From contig NC_066265.1 of the NCBI RefSeq assembly GCF_905404315.1, positions 89,501 to 153,500 on the forward strand: a stretch of DNA of 64,000 nt. Reading direction: 5' to 3'. Position 1 is the stretch's first letter, and every line of letters starts with the position of its first letter. The DNA is from Leptidea sinapis. Lineage: Eukaryota > Arthropoda > Insecta > Lepidoptera > Pieridae. Made by a program: the position numbers and the translations under genes. This document shows, one piece after another, positions 1 to 11,909 of the stretch. The notes under the pieces are model-generated. The model was not told where the DNA came from and ran no database searches. It saw only the letters and a program-made list of their open reading frames with translations.

Positions 1-35
1 TAGAATAACTCAGGAGTCCCTGGACTTAGACCACC

Positions 36-790
36 CGAGTTTGAGCTTAAGCTGCTCCTCTCTTCAAGAGGTACATATTGCAATCTGCAGATTCACCTTT
101 TGACCCCCCCCCCCTTCCCCTTAGGGTCTAACTTGGTCTTACACCCCCCGAGTTTGGGCTCAAACTGCCTGTCTCATTGAGAGGAACAGTTTGGCTCCGA
201 CGGATTTCCCCCACGACCCCCCCCTGAAATACCAACAAATTATTTTTAACACTTCCATAGGCCGTCCCCTGAAACCTCCCCCCCTCCCCCCATTTTCGAC
301 CTCACCCCCTCTAGGGCTAACTTAGGCCCCTGTGCTCCCAGACCCACCAAGTTTGGGCTCAAACGACGTTTGGCCCCGACGGATTTTCCCTCAGACCTCC
401 CCCTCCCCCAAAATCCCAAAAAACCCTAAACACACTTCCATAGGCCGACTCCCGAAACCTTCGCCCCCCTCCCCCCAAATTTTCGACCTCACCCCCTCAG
501 TGGCTAACTTTGGCCCTGTGCTCCCAGACCCCCCAAGTTTGGGCTCAAACGAACCCTCTCATCGAGAGGAACAGTTTGGCCCCGACGGATTTTCCCTCAG
601 ACCTCCCCCTCCCCCAAAATCCCAAAAATCCCTAAACACACTTCCATAGGCCGACTCCCGAAACCTTCCCCCCTCCCCCATAATTTTCGACCTCACCCTC
701 TCAGTGGCTAACTTTTGTTCCCTTTACGTAAGACCCCCCGAGTTTGGGCTCAAACTGTCAGTCTTCTCGAGAGGAACAGTTTGGCCACAG
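36..790 (+). repeat. Degenerate tandem repeats in the 5' UTR of A1
   Basis: A C-rich unit recurs with starts near 36, 150, 349, 535 and 740, so spacing is irregular (roughly 115-205 bp). Each unit opens with (G/A)AGTTTGGGCTCAAAC and several then carry a short palindrome, CTCTCATYGAGAG, followed by GGAACAGTTTGGCCCCGACG. Poly-C and CCCTCCCCC blocks separate the units. Similar units lie in the 5' UTR of A2. Variable tandem repeats in 5' UTRs are known in several non-LTR elements and may carry promoter activity; that role is inference here. Confidence 0.8.
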
Positions 791-956
791 ATTTTCCTTC
801 CGACCACCCTCCTCCCTAGAATCTCAAAATTTCCAAAAAACACCTCCAAACCGACTTCTGACTAAAAATCTTATACAATCCGAAATAGCACTTTGTCGAA
901 CCCCTACAAAAACTCAAAACTCGTTTGAGAGCGAAGAGCAAAAGTCACCGCCCAAA

Positions 957-2189
957 ATGGGAACAACATATAAAAACAGACTTACCGAAGCTGCGGCGCT
1001 ACAGCAGAGCGCCATTCTCCAACTAGACTCAGCGAGAAATTTGAAAGGAGAGATTAAAACTGCAGTTTTGTCTGCAGTGAAACGACTCTATACACTAGTT
1101 AAAGAGGCAGACGGGACGGCGAGTAACAAAAACGAAAAACAAACCAACATAACAACTAACGTAGATTTCACACTAGAACCAAGAATCGACAGGCTAGAAG
1201 AACACCTTAACAAATTAGAAAGAGAAACAAATAAGCTGGAGGAAGTCAGAAGAGAGCTAGAGAGACAAACCATGAACAACATAGAGGCACTTGATCACAT
1301 GGGCAAGGAAATAGTGTCCAGGATAGAACAGGAGACGGGTAAGAAGATAGCAACGTACACGAGTGTTACAGCAGGCCAAAAACCAACAACACCACAAAAC
1401 GTCGCGTACCGTAAGGAGCCACAAATACAAGAGCAGATGCACTCGATCATAATTAAATCTTCTAACCCAGAATCCAGCGGGGAGATAATCGAGCGCATCT
1501 GAACCACCGTAGACGCCAAAAATACAGGTATAAATATTGATCGCATCCGGAAAATCAAAGACCAAAAAGTCGTGGTAGGGTGTAACACAACGGCGCAGCT
1601 AGATAGGGTAAAGGACCGATTAAAGGCTGATTCTGTGCTCACCGTCGAAACGGCAGAAGCTAAGGACCCCTTGGTCGTCCTTCGAGGTGTACTGCAGATC
1701 AACACTGATGAAGACATAGTTGCCTCTGTAAAGAATCAGAACAAGGGCTTATTTAAAGATCTACGCCCAGAAGACATCAGAGTCTCGGTCCGATACAGAA
1801 GGAAGACACGAAACCCACATACAAATAACATTGTGCTTCAGGTCTCCCCCCAGGTGTGGAAGATACTAACTCAGATAGTAAGGGTCCACATAGATCTACA
1901 GAGAGTCGAAGTATTAGACCAATCACCACTGGTGCAATGCTCGAGATGTCTAGGCTATGGCCACGGGCGAAGACACTGCAAAGAAGAAGATCTGCCCTGC
2001 GCCTGTGCCCACTACGGCGAACCCCATATGCGTAATGATTGTCCATTATATAAAGCAGCGGAAAGACCTACCTGCATAAATTGTAAGAAGGCGAACATCG
2101 AGAGGCACGATCATGGAGCATTCGACTCACAGTGCCCAATAAGAAAGAGGTGGGACACCCTGGCCAGAAGGTCGGTAGCGTATTGCTAA
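957..2189 (+). pseudogene. ORF1 (Gag-like, CCHC zinc knuckles) of TRAS-like A1
   Basis: This is the RNA-binding Gag-like protein of a telomere-specific non-LTR element. The start at 957 (MGTTYKNRL) is chosen because the upstream in-frame stretch from 744 is translated 5' UTR repeat. A charged coiled-coil-like region lies around residues 60-115, and three C-terminal cysteine/histidine knuckles lie near 1,937-2,145. One in-frame TGA at 1,500-1,502 splits the frame; the sister copy has CGA there. In the second knuckle a cysteine is replaced by tyrosine (CAHY instead of the sister's CAHC), so RNA binding would probably be impaired as well. The frame ends at TAA 2,187-2,189, two bases before ORF2. 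Confidence 0.88.
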
Positions 2190-2190
2190 G

Positions 2191-5100
2191 GTGGCCAACG
2201 GCTTTGACAGACCGCTAAAAATAATACAGGCTAACTTACAGAGGTCGACCCTTGCTACTGAAGAACTAATAATGGAGGCAAAGAAGCGACGAGCAGCAAT
2301 AGCTTTAATCCAGGAGCCATACGTGGGGTCTATTGGCAGGATGAAGTCCTATACGGGAGTCAGGATTTACCAAGATAGCAGCGTAGCCGAAGGTCCTAAT
2401 AAAGTGGCTATTGCAGTATTTGACGATGACATCCAAGTCGTGCAATACCCTACTCTCACTTCCGCAAATATCCTACCTATAGGTCTGCGCACAGCAAAAG
2501 GTGTGGTGAACCTGGTTTCGGTCTATTTTGAACCCAGCCCAAGCCCGATAATACACTACATTGGAAGACTTGAACACGTCCTGAAACATCTCTCTAATAA
2601 AATCATCGTTGGAGGAGACGTCAACGCAAAGAGCCCCTGGTGGGGATGCGACGCGCCCGATGAAAGAGGTGAAGAAATTGAAGCCACACTTGATGGCATG
2701 AGCCTGGAAGTCATAAACCACGGTAGGGAGCCAACCTTCGACACAATCAGAGGTAACATTAGGTACACAAGCTATGTTGATATCACGGCCGCCACTCACG
2801 ATCTCCTTGGTCTTATTGAAGACTGGAGGGTGGATTGTGATGTGACTGGTTCTGATCACAACGCCATCACCTTTACTCTTAATTCGGAACTCACAATAAA
2901 TAATGGCATACACAACACAACTAGGGTTTATAATACCCGGAACGCGGACTGGATCCATCTTCGCTCGAAGATTTGCCAGTCGCTTTCCAAGCGCAACATC
3001 TCCTTAGAACAAGTAAACAACATACACTCCACAAATGAATTGGAAAACACACTCACACACTACACACACACAGTAACAGAAACATGTAACACAATCCTAC
3101 CTAAAATAAACAAACGCGAAATACTCACCTCCCCACCGTGGTGGACTGAAACGCTCAGCAAGCTTAAGAGCGACGTCGCAAGAATGAAGCGAAGGATTCG
3201 CTGCGCAGCTCCGATTCGCCGCCCAAAGGTTGTCCAGGAATACCTGCAAGTAAAAGAAGAATACAAAACGGAAGTTGAAAATGCAAGACTTAATAGTTGG
3301 AAGGCTTTTTGCGAGAAGCAGGATCGGGAGAGCCTTTGGGATGACATCTACAGGGTAATTAGGAGAACCTGCCAAACGAGGATTGAAGACCCGCTTATTA
3401 GGGACGGTAAAGCGTTAACAAGCGCTGAATCTGCCGAATTTCTGGCGGAGACACTCTTCCCTGAAGACACGTATACAGGTGAAAATGAAGTACACGCCGA
3501 TATTAGAAGAAAAGCCCAAAATGTTAACTTAATGGACCAAGAAGAACTTCATGACCCGCCTTTTACGCATACGGAGTTATTTGAATGCGTAGCAAGCTTT
3601 AACCCAAAGAAAGCTCCGGGAGGAGACGCGCTCACTGCTGACATTTGCGGAAATGCTATCGCTGCCAACCCCGATGTCTTTTTGGCCATTGTGAATCAAT
3701 GTCTTGCACTGAGTTACTTCCCCGTGCAGTGGAAGAAGGCAGCCGTAATCATTCTGCGGAAACCGGGTAGGGATAATTATACACAGCCAAAATCGTTCCG
3801 ACCTATCGGACTGCTGCCTATCTTCGGTAAAATCTTAGAAAAAATGCTCGTAAGACGTCTTAACTTTTACCTCGTCCTCAGGCTCTCGGTGAATCAATAT
3901 GGATTTGTACCACAGCGTGGAACTGAGGACGCACTGTACAAACTCACAAACCACATAAGGGAAGGTGTTAAAAACAAAAAGATTGTCACCCTCATATCCT
4001 TGGACATAAAAGGCGCTTTTGATAACGCATGGTGGCCCGCCATCAGGATAAGGTTGGCAGAAGAAGGCTGTCCCGTCAACTTAAGACGCCTAATCGATAG
4101 CTATCTACACTAGAGAGAAATAAGGTTGCTCTATAGAGGTGCCGCTATTACCAGGACAACGAGTAAGGGCTGCGTCCAAGGTTCTATCGGAGGACCTATA
4201 CTCTGGGACCTCCTACTAGACTCACTCCTAAAGCAGTTGGACGCCATGAACATTTATTCCCAGGCCTTCGCCGACGATATAGCCCTCGTTTTTACAACCA
4301 ACAGCTCTCTTGAAACGGAACTGAAAGCTAATAAAGCTCTGGAACATGTCCGAAGCTGGGGGATGCAAAACAAACTAAATTTCGCTCCAAACAAAACAAA
4401 AGCAATGATAATCACAAATCGGATAAAATATGAAACACCTAGACTAGTAATGGGAGGCTCACTCATCGAAATCACAGATAGCATAAAGATATTAGGATTA
4501 ATAATTGATAACAAATTAACGTTTAATAAACACACTATCTCAGTAAGTAAAAAAGCCATAGAAATTTATAAACGCGTTGCAAAAACAGCCAGGGTGAGTT
4601 GGGGACTGGACTCAAAAATTATTAGAACCATTTATACTGCTGTAATTGAGCCAATTATGCTATACGCTGCAAGTTCATGGTTTCCAGCTGCGAATAAAAT
4701 ATACATTAAGCAGAGACTCGATACTGTACAGAGAGGATTCGCAGCTAAGATCAGCAGATCGTACCGCACCACCTCCCTCAACTCATTGAGAATTATCGCG
4801 GGTTTACTCCCGCTCGGTCTGCGCGTTCAGGAGGAAGCACTATTATACCAGCTGAGAAAGGGTCACATAGAATGGGATGATCTGAAAGGCGCGGAGGTTG
4901 AGCGCAAGACTGCATTCGAAGATATCCCGCACCCAGCAGACGCACCAAAAATTTCATTTCGAATCCTGGGCAACGAAGAGCTGGAAGCAGACAGCGAAAC
5001 TCCCGAAACTGTTCATATATATACAGACGGCAGTAAGACACTGGACGGTGACGCTCTGGAGAAATCAATGCGAGTTAGGAGCTCATAAATTACCATACCA

Positions 5101-5387
5101 GTGTTTATCAAGCAGAGCTGGTCGCTCTAAACAAGGCAGTGCAGTTGGCAACAAAGCGAAATGGGACCGGCTTTAACATTTACAGTGACTTTAGGTCTGC
5201 TCTTGACGCGGTAGCGGGAACCCGCTCCCTCAATCCCCTCGCCACAGAGATCCGTGACATGTTGAGGTCCAATCCTCACAAGGAGATTAAGCTTTTCTGG
5301 GTCAAAGCACATGCGGGAAGGGAGGGAAATGAGCGAGCGGACGAGTTGGCAAAGAAAGCTGCCAGCAATATAAAGTTAAGGCCGGTT
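2191..5387 (+). pseudogene. ORF2 (endonuclease-RT-RNase H) of TRAS-like A1, broken
   Basis: The domains in order are an apurinic-like endonuclease (about 2,215-2,880, with QEPY, GGDVNA and SDHN motifs), a reverse transcriptase (about 3,580-4,450, active site FADD at 4,267-4,278) and an RNase H domain (from about 5,010, YTDGSK). The frame opens with GTG rather than ATG; the sister copy does the same. Lesions relative to the sister are a CAG-to-TAG stop at 4,111-4,113, a 14-bp deletion near 5,049, an 11-bp deletion near 5,090, and truncation at 5,387. The endonuclease in this family is expected to nick telomeric repeats and the RT to prime from the nick. This copy cannot make a full protein. 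Confidence 0.9.
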
Positions 5388-5989
5388 TTGTTAGCTTATA
5401 AATCACCAGGATTAGTGTTTGTGAAAGTTTTGTGCAGCGCGCTCCGAAGTTACAGGGCCTGGACTTTGAGTCAACTGCCCCGAGTCGTCGCTGCAGCGAT
5501 CAAGAAACGCAACGCAAATTCCTGGAGCGCCGATAAAGACCTGTCCAACAATCCAAATTTGAAAACAATCGGACATTGGATTGCGAAGATATCCTAAGAT
5601 AAGTGTGCCATTCATAACCTCGTTGGCTTTGTATGGGAGAAGGAGGCACGTGGAGCCACGAGGTTTTGTAAAATAATTGACAAGTGTCAACTGCCATCAG
5701 TCATCTATCGCACTTTGGCACTTCGTACCAATGATACGACAACGTTGAAAATTTGGATCTGCCGATCACACACCGCCGCCGAAGGTCAACGAAAACAGAA
5801 ATCGCGGGACAACATCTGAGGTACAACCAAATCTACACCCTTCTTATTCTTAACCCCCTACATGTCATTATTAACCAATTAACTGTCATTTCCTCTACCC
5901 CCCCCCCCCCCTCTCTAACAAAAATCTTCCCTATCCCAATATTGTTCCCCACGAAACCCAGCTCAGGTAGTAAGCCGGGTAGTGCAACC

Positions 5990-7372
5990 ATGGCGCATGC
6001 ACACCAATGGGAGGCGGGGTCGGGTTTTCACACTCCGCCATCCGGTGGACGATCTAGCAGCGCCAGGGGACCCGTGAGCCCCACTTCCGCTCTCTTAAAA
6101 GACGCCAACCGGATTTACCAGCGGGCGAAGGACGACCTGGAAAAATCCGGCAATATAAAAGGCTCGATCAAAATATCAGTGATCGAAGGCCTCAACTTTT
6201 TGTATGAGGCCACACTGCAAGTGAACAGTGTGCGGCGTGACCTCCAATTAGAGGTCGAAAATTTAAAGAAGAGGCACGCAGAGGATATCTCCTGGAGGGA
6301 GTCCAGCCACGCGGAGCAGATAGTGCTCCTGACGCACCGGTTGGATAAGGCGGATGTGGGGGGGCAAACGGCGGAGTTGCGGAAGGAGCTGGAGGCACTC
6401 CGTCGTGTGGTCGAGTTTGATGTCATCAAACAGATTGACAACATCAAGGCCAGCCCCTCTCCACCCCCCTTGCAGCTGGGCTCCCTGGTGGAAGAACTGA
6501 AATCCATGCGTAGGGAGGCAACGGACATGCTTGCGGAGGTGCGAGCTCTGGGAGCAAAGTCACCAAAGCTCCTGGAGGAGCCAGTACAGGCTCAAGCATC
6601 ACTTTCTTATGCGGCGATGGCTGCCAAAGTGCCGGTTAAGTCCGGCCACTCAATCATGGTAACTAGTGACTCGCCAGAGGATACCAGTGACAATGTTGTC
6701 ACCAAGATTAGAGTGGCCGTCGACCCGACAAAGACCGGTACAAAGGTGGACAGTGTCCGCAAAGTCCGGAATAAGAAGGTGGTGCTAACCTGCGGCACAA
6801 AGAGTGAGGTGGAGGCTGTGAAGAAGCGGCTTGGGGCAAATTCGGGCCTCAAAGTTCAGGAGGCGAGGGGGAGGGACCCGATGATAATCATCAGGGACGT
6901 GCTCTCTTGCCTAAAGGACGATGAGGTCACCGCGGCCCTAAAGGCCCAAAACAAAGAGCTCTTCACAGGCCTCCAGAAGGACCACCAAAAAATGGAAACA
7001 TGTTTCCGCCGCAGGTGCCGAAACCCGCACCTCGCACATGTGATCCTGCGGGTGGCCCCTCAGCTGTGGCGTCGCATGGTCGTCGAAGGGTCTGTCCATC
7101 CGGACATCCAGTCCGGTCTCATCCAGTGCTCAAAGTGTTTAGCCTTTGGACACGGGCGGCGCCACTACAAAGAGTCGACTGACCTTTGCAGTCACTGCGG
7201 GGGACCACACGTCAGGAGCGAATGCCCCGACTGAGTCGTGGGGGAGCCGCCCAGCTGCATTAACTGCCGTCACGCAAAGCTGGACAAGACGGACCACAGT
7301 GCATTCAGCGGTGACTGTCCGGTGAGGCGGAAATGGGATGCCATTGCCCGCCTTGGCGTGAGCTACTGCTGA
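5990..7372 (+). pseudogene. ORF1 (Gag-like) of TRAS-like B, one nonsense codon
   Basis: Gag-like protein beginning MAHAHQWEAGSG at 5,990. The ATG is preferred because the upstream open stretch is 5' UTR with a poly-C run. A heptad-rich coiled-coil segment spans about residues 60-150. A conserved block of about 130 residues follows (VDPTKTG, VRKVRNKKVVLTCG), then CCHC knuckles (CSKCLAFGHGRRHY, CSHCGGPHVRSEC). In the first knuckle the final cysteine reads tyrosine. A TGA at 7,232-7,234 stops the frame before the last knuckle; the same frame then continues to TGA 7,370-7,372. It would package the element RNA and help target telomeres (family knowledge). Confidence 0.88.
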
Positions 7373-7382
7373 GGGCACCGCG

Positions 7383-10300
7383 GTGATAAATCCAGGAGGT
7401 CGTGGGCCCAAGGATGCTGCTTCAAGGCACATGATACAGGTAAACCTGCAGCGGAAGCGATTGGCAACCGATGAGCTGATGGCTGAAGCTGTCAGCCAGA
7501 AGGTGAGCCTGGCAATGCTGCAGGAACCCTACACAAGTAATCAAGGTGCCTTGAAGCGGTATCCGGGGGTCCGCGTCTATCAGATGGACCAGGGGACAAG
7601 TAGAATCAATCCCGCAAAGGCCGCAATAGCGGTCTTTGATAAAGACCTCCAGGTTAGGTGTGACCCGAGCCTCCAGTCGGAGAACATAGTGGCAATCACC
7701 ATTGAGTTCTCCGACTGGACACTTGGGATAGTATCCGCCTACCTGGAAGGGGATAAGCCCCTGGACCCATACCTGGAACGTCTATCCAGCGTCCGATCCA
7801 AATTGGGAACCTTGAGTGTTGTGATTGGAGGTGACTTCAACGCGTGGAGCCCATGGTGGGGTAGCACGGACGAGGATCATCGGGGAGCCGAATTGGCTGG
7901 ATACTTTGATGATCATCAGCTGCACATCCTTAATACCGGAACCGAACCCACCTTCCAAGTGGTTCGGGGAGGTCGGCTTTGCACAAGCAGAGTCGACATT
8001 ACGGTGTGCAGCCAAAGTATCCTGCCAAGGATGGAATCCTGGTGGGTGGACCCTGCTATGGTAAGCTCCGATCACAACGCTCTAAGGATAGGCCTCCGCG
8101 CTGGTCGTGCGAAAGCACCCGGCCCAGCACCAACCACTCGGATATATAACACTCGAAAGGCAAACTGGGAAAAGATCCGAAAGGAACTTATCCTACAGTT
8201 CGAAAGCCGCCAAATCCGAGTGGAAAGAGTGTCGGCCATAACCGCCCCCGAGGACATCGAAAACGTTGTCCTCGAATACCAGGAGGCGGTCCGACAAGCG
8301 TGTGAGGCCGCGATCCCAAAGCTGAAACGAACACTGAAGTATGAACCTCCATGGATGACCTCCGAAATTCGGGTCCTGCAGCGAGATGCGGTCACTAAAA
8401 AGAGACGCATACGCTGCGCGGCCCCAACAAGGAGGGAATTCGTCATTCGACAGTACCTAGAAGCTAGGGAGAAATATGAGTGTGCCGCGCAAGCGGCGCA
8501 GACCCATAGCTGGAAGGAGTACTGCACCGCGCAAACAGGCGAAAGCCTGTGGGACGGAATCTACAGAGTCCTCCGTCAAAGCTCGAAAAAGCAAGAAGAC
8601 AAACTTCTTGTGAGAGACGGAGTGACTCTTGATCCCAAGCAAAGTGCAGAACTCCTTGCAGCTACGTTCTTCCCGGACGACAGGCTGGAGGATGACACTC
8701 CCGCACATTCTGCAATAAGGAGGGGAGCGGACCGTCCGCTGTGCGAGTTAGCCTGTGCAGCGGATGATCCGCCCTTCACCATTGCGGAACTCAGGGAGGC
8801 GGTTCATGACTTCAGTGCTCGAAAAGCTCCTGGATCGGATGCGTTTACGGCAGACATCAGTGCTAAAAGCATTGAGGCAGATGAACGGCTCTTCCTAGAG
8901 ATAGCCAACAGGTGCCTCGCTGTGGGATACTTCCCGAAGCCCTGGAAGCGTGCGGCGGTCGTGACACTTCCCAAACCGGGAAAATCCGACTACCATCATC
9001 CAAAGTCTTACCGTCCGATTGGACTTTTGTCAGTCCACGGTAAGACTTTGGAAAAGATGATGGTACGCCGGATAAAGTGGCACGTACTGCCGACGATTAA
9101 CCCGGGCCAAATCGGTTTTATGCCACAGCGGAGCACTGAAGATGCCCTCTTTGCCTTGATCGAGCACATCAGAGCTGAGGTCAGGGCAAAGAGAGTAGTA
9201 TTGATGGTATCTCTAGACATAGAGGGGGCTTTCGACAGCGCCTGGTGGCCAGCTATTAAACATCAGCTGGCCGCCAGGAAATGCCCCCGAAATCTGTACT
9301 CCACCATGTGCAGTTACCTCAATGACCGCGAGGTCATTATTCGTTATGCGGGCGCCGAGTGCGTGAGGCCCACAACCAAGGGGTGCGTTCAGGGATCGAT
9401 TGGGGGGCCCATATTCTGGAACCTCCTGATTGATCCGTTGCTGGGCGCTCTCGAGGAAGAGGGCCTACGTGTGCAAGCCTTCGCCGACGACGTAGTGCTC
9501 GTCTTCTCGGGCTCCTCTCCGGAGACTATCGCGCGGACCGCTAACTCCGTCCTCCGGCGGGTCTACGACTGGGGCTTGGACAACAAGCTGCGATTTGCTC
9601 CACACAAGACCAACGCCATGGTGATTACCAAGAAACTGAAAGTAACACCTATTCAGATCACCATGGGCGGCGAAAGTATAAAGATGGTCACAGAAACCAA
9701 GATCCTGGGTCTTATTATTGACCACAGGTTGTCCTTTAAGCCGCACGTCGCTGACGTTTGCCGAAAGGCAACGGCCATTTATGGCCAATTGTCAAGGGCG
9801 GCTAAGACAACCTGGGGTCTGAACCCAGAGGTGGTGAGGACCATCTACATCGCCGCTGTGGAGCCAATCGTACTTTACGCTTCAAGCGTCTGGGTCCCAG
9901 CCGTAGATCAAGTTGGAGTGCGGAAGTTGCTGGACGCAGTTCAGCGAGGGTTCGCGCGGAAGATCCTGGGGGCCTAACAAAACCGCCAGGGCCTACAAAA
10001 CCGCCAGTTTGAAAGCGGCGCTGATCCTGTCAGGTATCTTGCCACTCGACCTGAGGATCCGAGAGGCGGCAGAATTGTACCGATATAAAAGGGGTGAGGA
10101 CATTGATGATATGGCAGACAGGAAGGCTGAACAGCGGGTTAGCTTCCCGGATGCTCCCCATCCTGCCCTCGCTCCTGAGGTAGAGTTCTGTTGTCTCGAG
10201 GAAACTCAGGCCGAGACCGACGTGGTAGAGGTGCAGGATGACCCAGGAGAAGGAGAGAGTTACCTGCAGGTCTACACCGACGGCAGCAAGATACAGGGCA

Positions 10301-11148
10301 GGGTTGGAGCCGGCATCTCATACAGGCGGCGAGGCTTGGAAGTCAGAGCAAGAAAACTCAAATTGGAGAATTATTGCTCTGTCTTCCAAGCCGAAATGTG
10401 CGCAATTTCGAAGGCTATCGAGGACATCTTGAAGATGCCCGACATGAAGGTCGAGATCCTTAGTGACTCCAGGTCGTCGCTGGAGCTGCTAAGGGATCGA
10501 TCATCATTTAACCCGATAGCCTTCGAAATCAAAAACTTGATCCGGCGGGCTCGAGAAATGGGTAAAATCATTCGGTTCCGATGGGTTCGGGCGCATGTAG
10601 GTATTGAGGGGAACGAGAGGGCTGATCACTTGGCGAAGGACGCGGCGCTCCACTCGAAATTGAGGGCTGCATACGATGGAGTGCCGATTTCAACTCTTCG
10701 CCGTAAGATCCGAGCCAAGACCCTCGAGGTCTGGCAGGAGCGCTACACCACGGGTCAAACCGCGAGTGTCACAAAGGCGTTTCTGCCAGACGTCGCGGCG
10801 TCTTACAAGCTGGTTAGGGAGGAGCCCTTCTCCGCATTGATGGCCCAGGTTATAACGGGCCACGGCGGCTTCGCGGCGTATCTCCACCGGTTCGGACTAA
10901 GGGATAGCCCAGTGTGCATTTGCGATGGTCAAACTGACGAAAGCGCAATGCACCTGGTGCTCGAATGCCCCAGGTTCGGCCGGTGGAGATGCGACCTAGA
11001 GGTGGAAAGCGGGGTGGCCGTTGCTGAGGCAAACCTCCCAGTTTTTGTCGAAAAGACATTGAGGAAGTCGTTTGAAGGTTTCTGCTTCAAAATTCTGTCT
11101 GACGTGCTTCCGCGGAATGGCAGCAACATAAAATTTAAAATTAAATAG
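7383..11148 (+). pseudogene. ORF2 (endonuclease-RT-RNase H-zinc finger) of TRAS-like B, one frameshift
   Basis: A polyprotein of about 1,250 residues. It contains an endonuclease (7,430-8,090; LQEPY, GGDFNAWSPWWG, SSDHNALR), an RT (about 8,800-9,700; FADD at 9,480-9,491, QGSIGGPIFWN), an RNase H domain (about 10,265-10,650; YTDGSK, HVGIEGNERAD) and a C-terminal Cys/His finger near 10,915-10,970 (CICDGQTDESAMHLVLEC). The frame opens at GTG 7,383; the first ATG is 7,431, just before the conserved IQVNLQR. A single small indel around 9,965-9,975 throws the frame off between RT and RNase H, and the rest runs uninterrupted to TAG 11,146-11,148. Repair of one site would reopen the whole frame, so the family was probably active recently. 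Confidence 0.9.
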
Positions 11149-11560
11149 TTTAAGAATTGTAAATAAAACGTCTCTTAATCATAAAAAATATAAGTATAAA
11201 AATGTGTAGTAAACTTAATTAGAAATCTAAGTTAAGAAAATTAAAATTAAATTTTATTGTAAGTAATGTACAGAAAGGTTCCCTATATTAAGTATAGGGA
11301 CCTTGATACAACACAGTGACTCTATAAAAATGTATGTGGACTTAGTTTAAGATAGATTGTAATAATAAATAATTAGTTGATTTGAGTAGGTTAATTGTAA
11401 TTTTGTAGTTATTTGTAGTTAATAGTAAAAATTGTGTATTTAATAAGTTGTAAGGTAGTTGGGTGTAATTATATATAGTTGTTTTTTCCTTTTAAATAAA
11501 GAATTACCCACCTCCAAACCCTGCCGCTCGATGGCAGGGAGGAAGTAGTCGTCGTAGCTC
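11149..11560 (+). other. 3' UTR of TRAS-like B
   Basis: AT-rich, non-coding stretch after the ORF2 stop. It contains a small hairpin CTGCC...GGCAG at about 11,521-11,537. No reading frame or other feature was recognised. Confidence 0.7.
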
Positions 11561-11565
11561 CTCGG

Positions 11566-11623
11566 CCCTGGGACGCGAGTTGCCAGGGAGGTAGGCCACT
11601 AGTTTATAAAAAAAAAAAAAAAA
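11566..11623 (+). promoter_or_regulatory. 3'-terminal hairpin plus GGTAGG and A-tract of element B
   Basis: The arms CCCTGG (11,566-11,571) and CCAGGG (11,583-11,588) enclose an 11-nt loop and are followed at once by AGGTAGGCC, then about ten bases and the A-tract. The same layout occurs at the ends of A2 and D. In the related SART1 the 3' UTR is recognised by its own reverse transcriptase; by analogy this is a candidate RT-recognition structure. Confidence 0.6.
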
Positions 11624-11652
11624 CCTAACCTAACCTAACTTAACCTAACCTA
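11624..11652 (+). repeat. Telomeric CCTAA tract between B and A2
   Basis: Six CCTAA-type units, one of them a variant (CTTAA), lie directly after the A-tract of B and directly before the 5' end of A2. CCTAA on this strand is the complement of the insect telomeric repeat TTAGG. Confidence 0.93.
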
Positions 11653-11909
11653 GTCACATCGCAATCGCCAGTGGAAGTGTCACGATTTTGAGTAGCTCCG
11701 CAGTTTTAAAATCCCATAAATAGGTTTTTTCGCGATATCATATCCAAGTTATATATCATTGGATGCTCACTCGAAAGTCTCAGTGATTAGTGAAAGTGTG
11801 TTGAAAATCGGTTGTAATTTGGACTTTTTATTAAGAAAAAACATAAAAGTGAAACTTTACAGTTAAATTGTGCCGAAACAAGATCGGTGACGTATTGTTT
11901 TCGGACTGC

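Larger units (their letters stand above)
1..5387 (+). mobile_element. TRAS-like non-LTR retrotransposon, copy A1 (3'-truncated)
   Basis: This is an R1-clade element with a C-rich repetitive 5' region, ORF1 (Gag-like with zinc knuckles) and ORF2 (endonuclease, reverse transcriptase, RNase H). It is the same family as copy A2 at 11,653-18,202, and the two align almost base for base. The element enters from the left edge of the window and stops at 5,387, inside the end of the RNase H domain, so its zinc-finger tail, 3' UTR, poly(A) and telomeric flank are missing. It is joined there to the 5' region of element B. Assignment to TRAS rests on the sister copy, which ends in poly(A)-CCTAA. Confidence 0.88.
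5398..11623 (+). mobile_element. TRAS-like non-LTR retrotransposon B, nearly complete
   Basis: A 6.2-kb element of a second TRAS family. It has a 5' UTR, ORF1 (5,990-7,372), ORF2 (7,383-11,148), a 470-bp AT-rich 3' UTR, a terminal hairpin and an A-tract (11,608-11,623) that abuts CCTAACCTAA. Comparison with element C, whose 5' UTR is homologous (the shared part begins CACCAGGATTAG), shows that about 110 bp are missing from the 5' end of B. It has only one stop and one frameshift, so it inserted recently in relative terms. About ten bases of filler separate it from the truncated A1. Confidence 0.9.

Noticed and set aside
332..649. Proline-rich open stretch of 105 codons
   Set aside because: It is the C-rich 5' UTR tandem repeat of element A translated; the repeat pattern, not selection, keeps it open.
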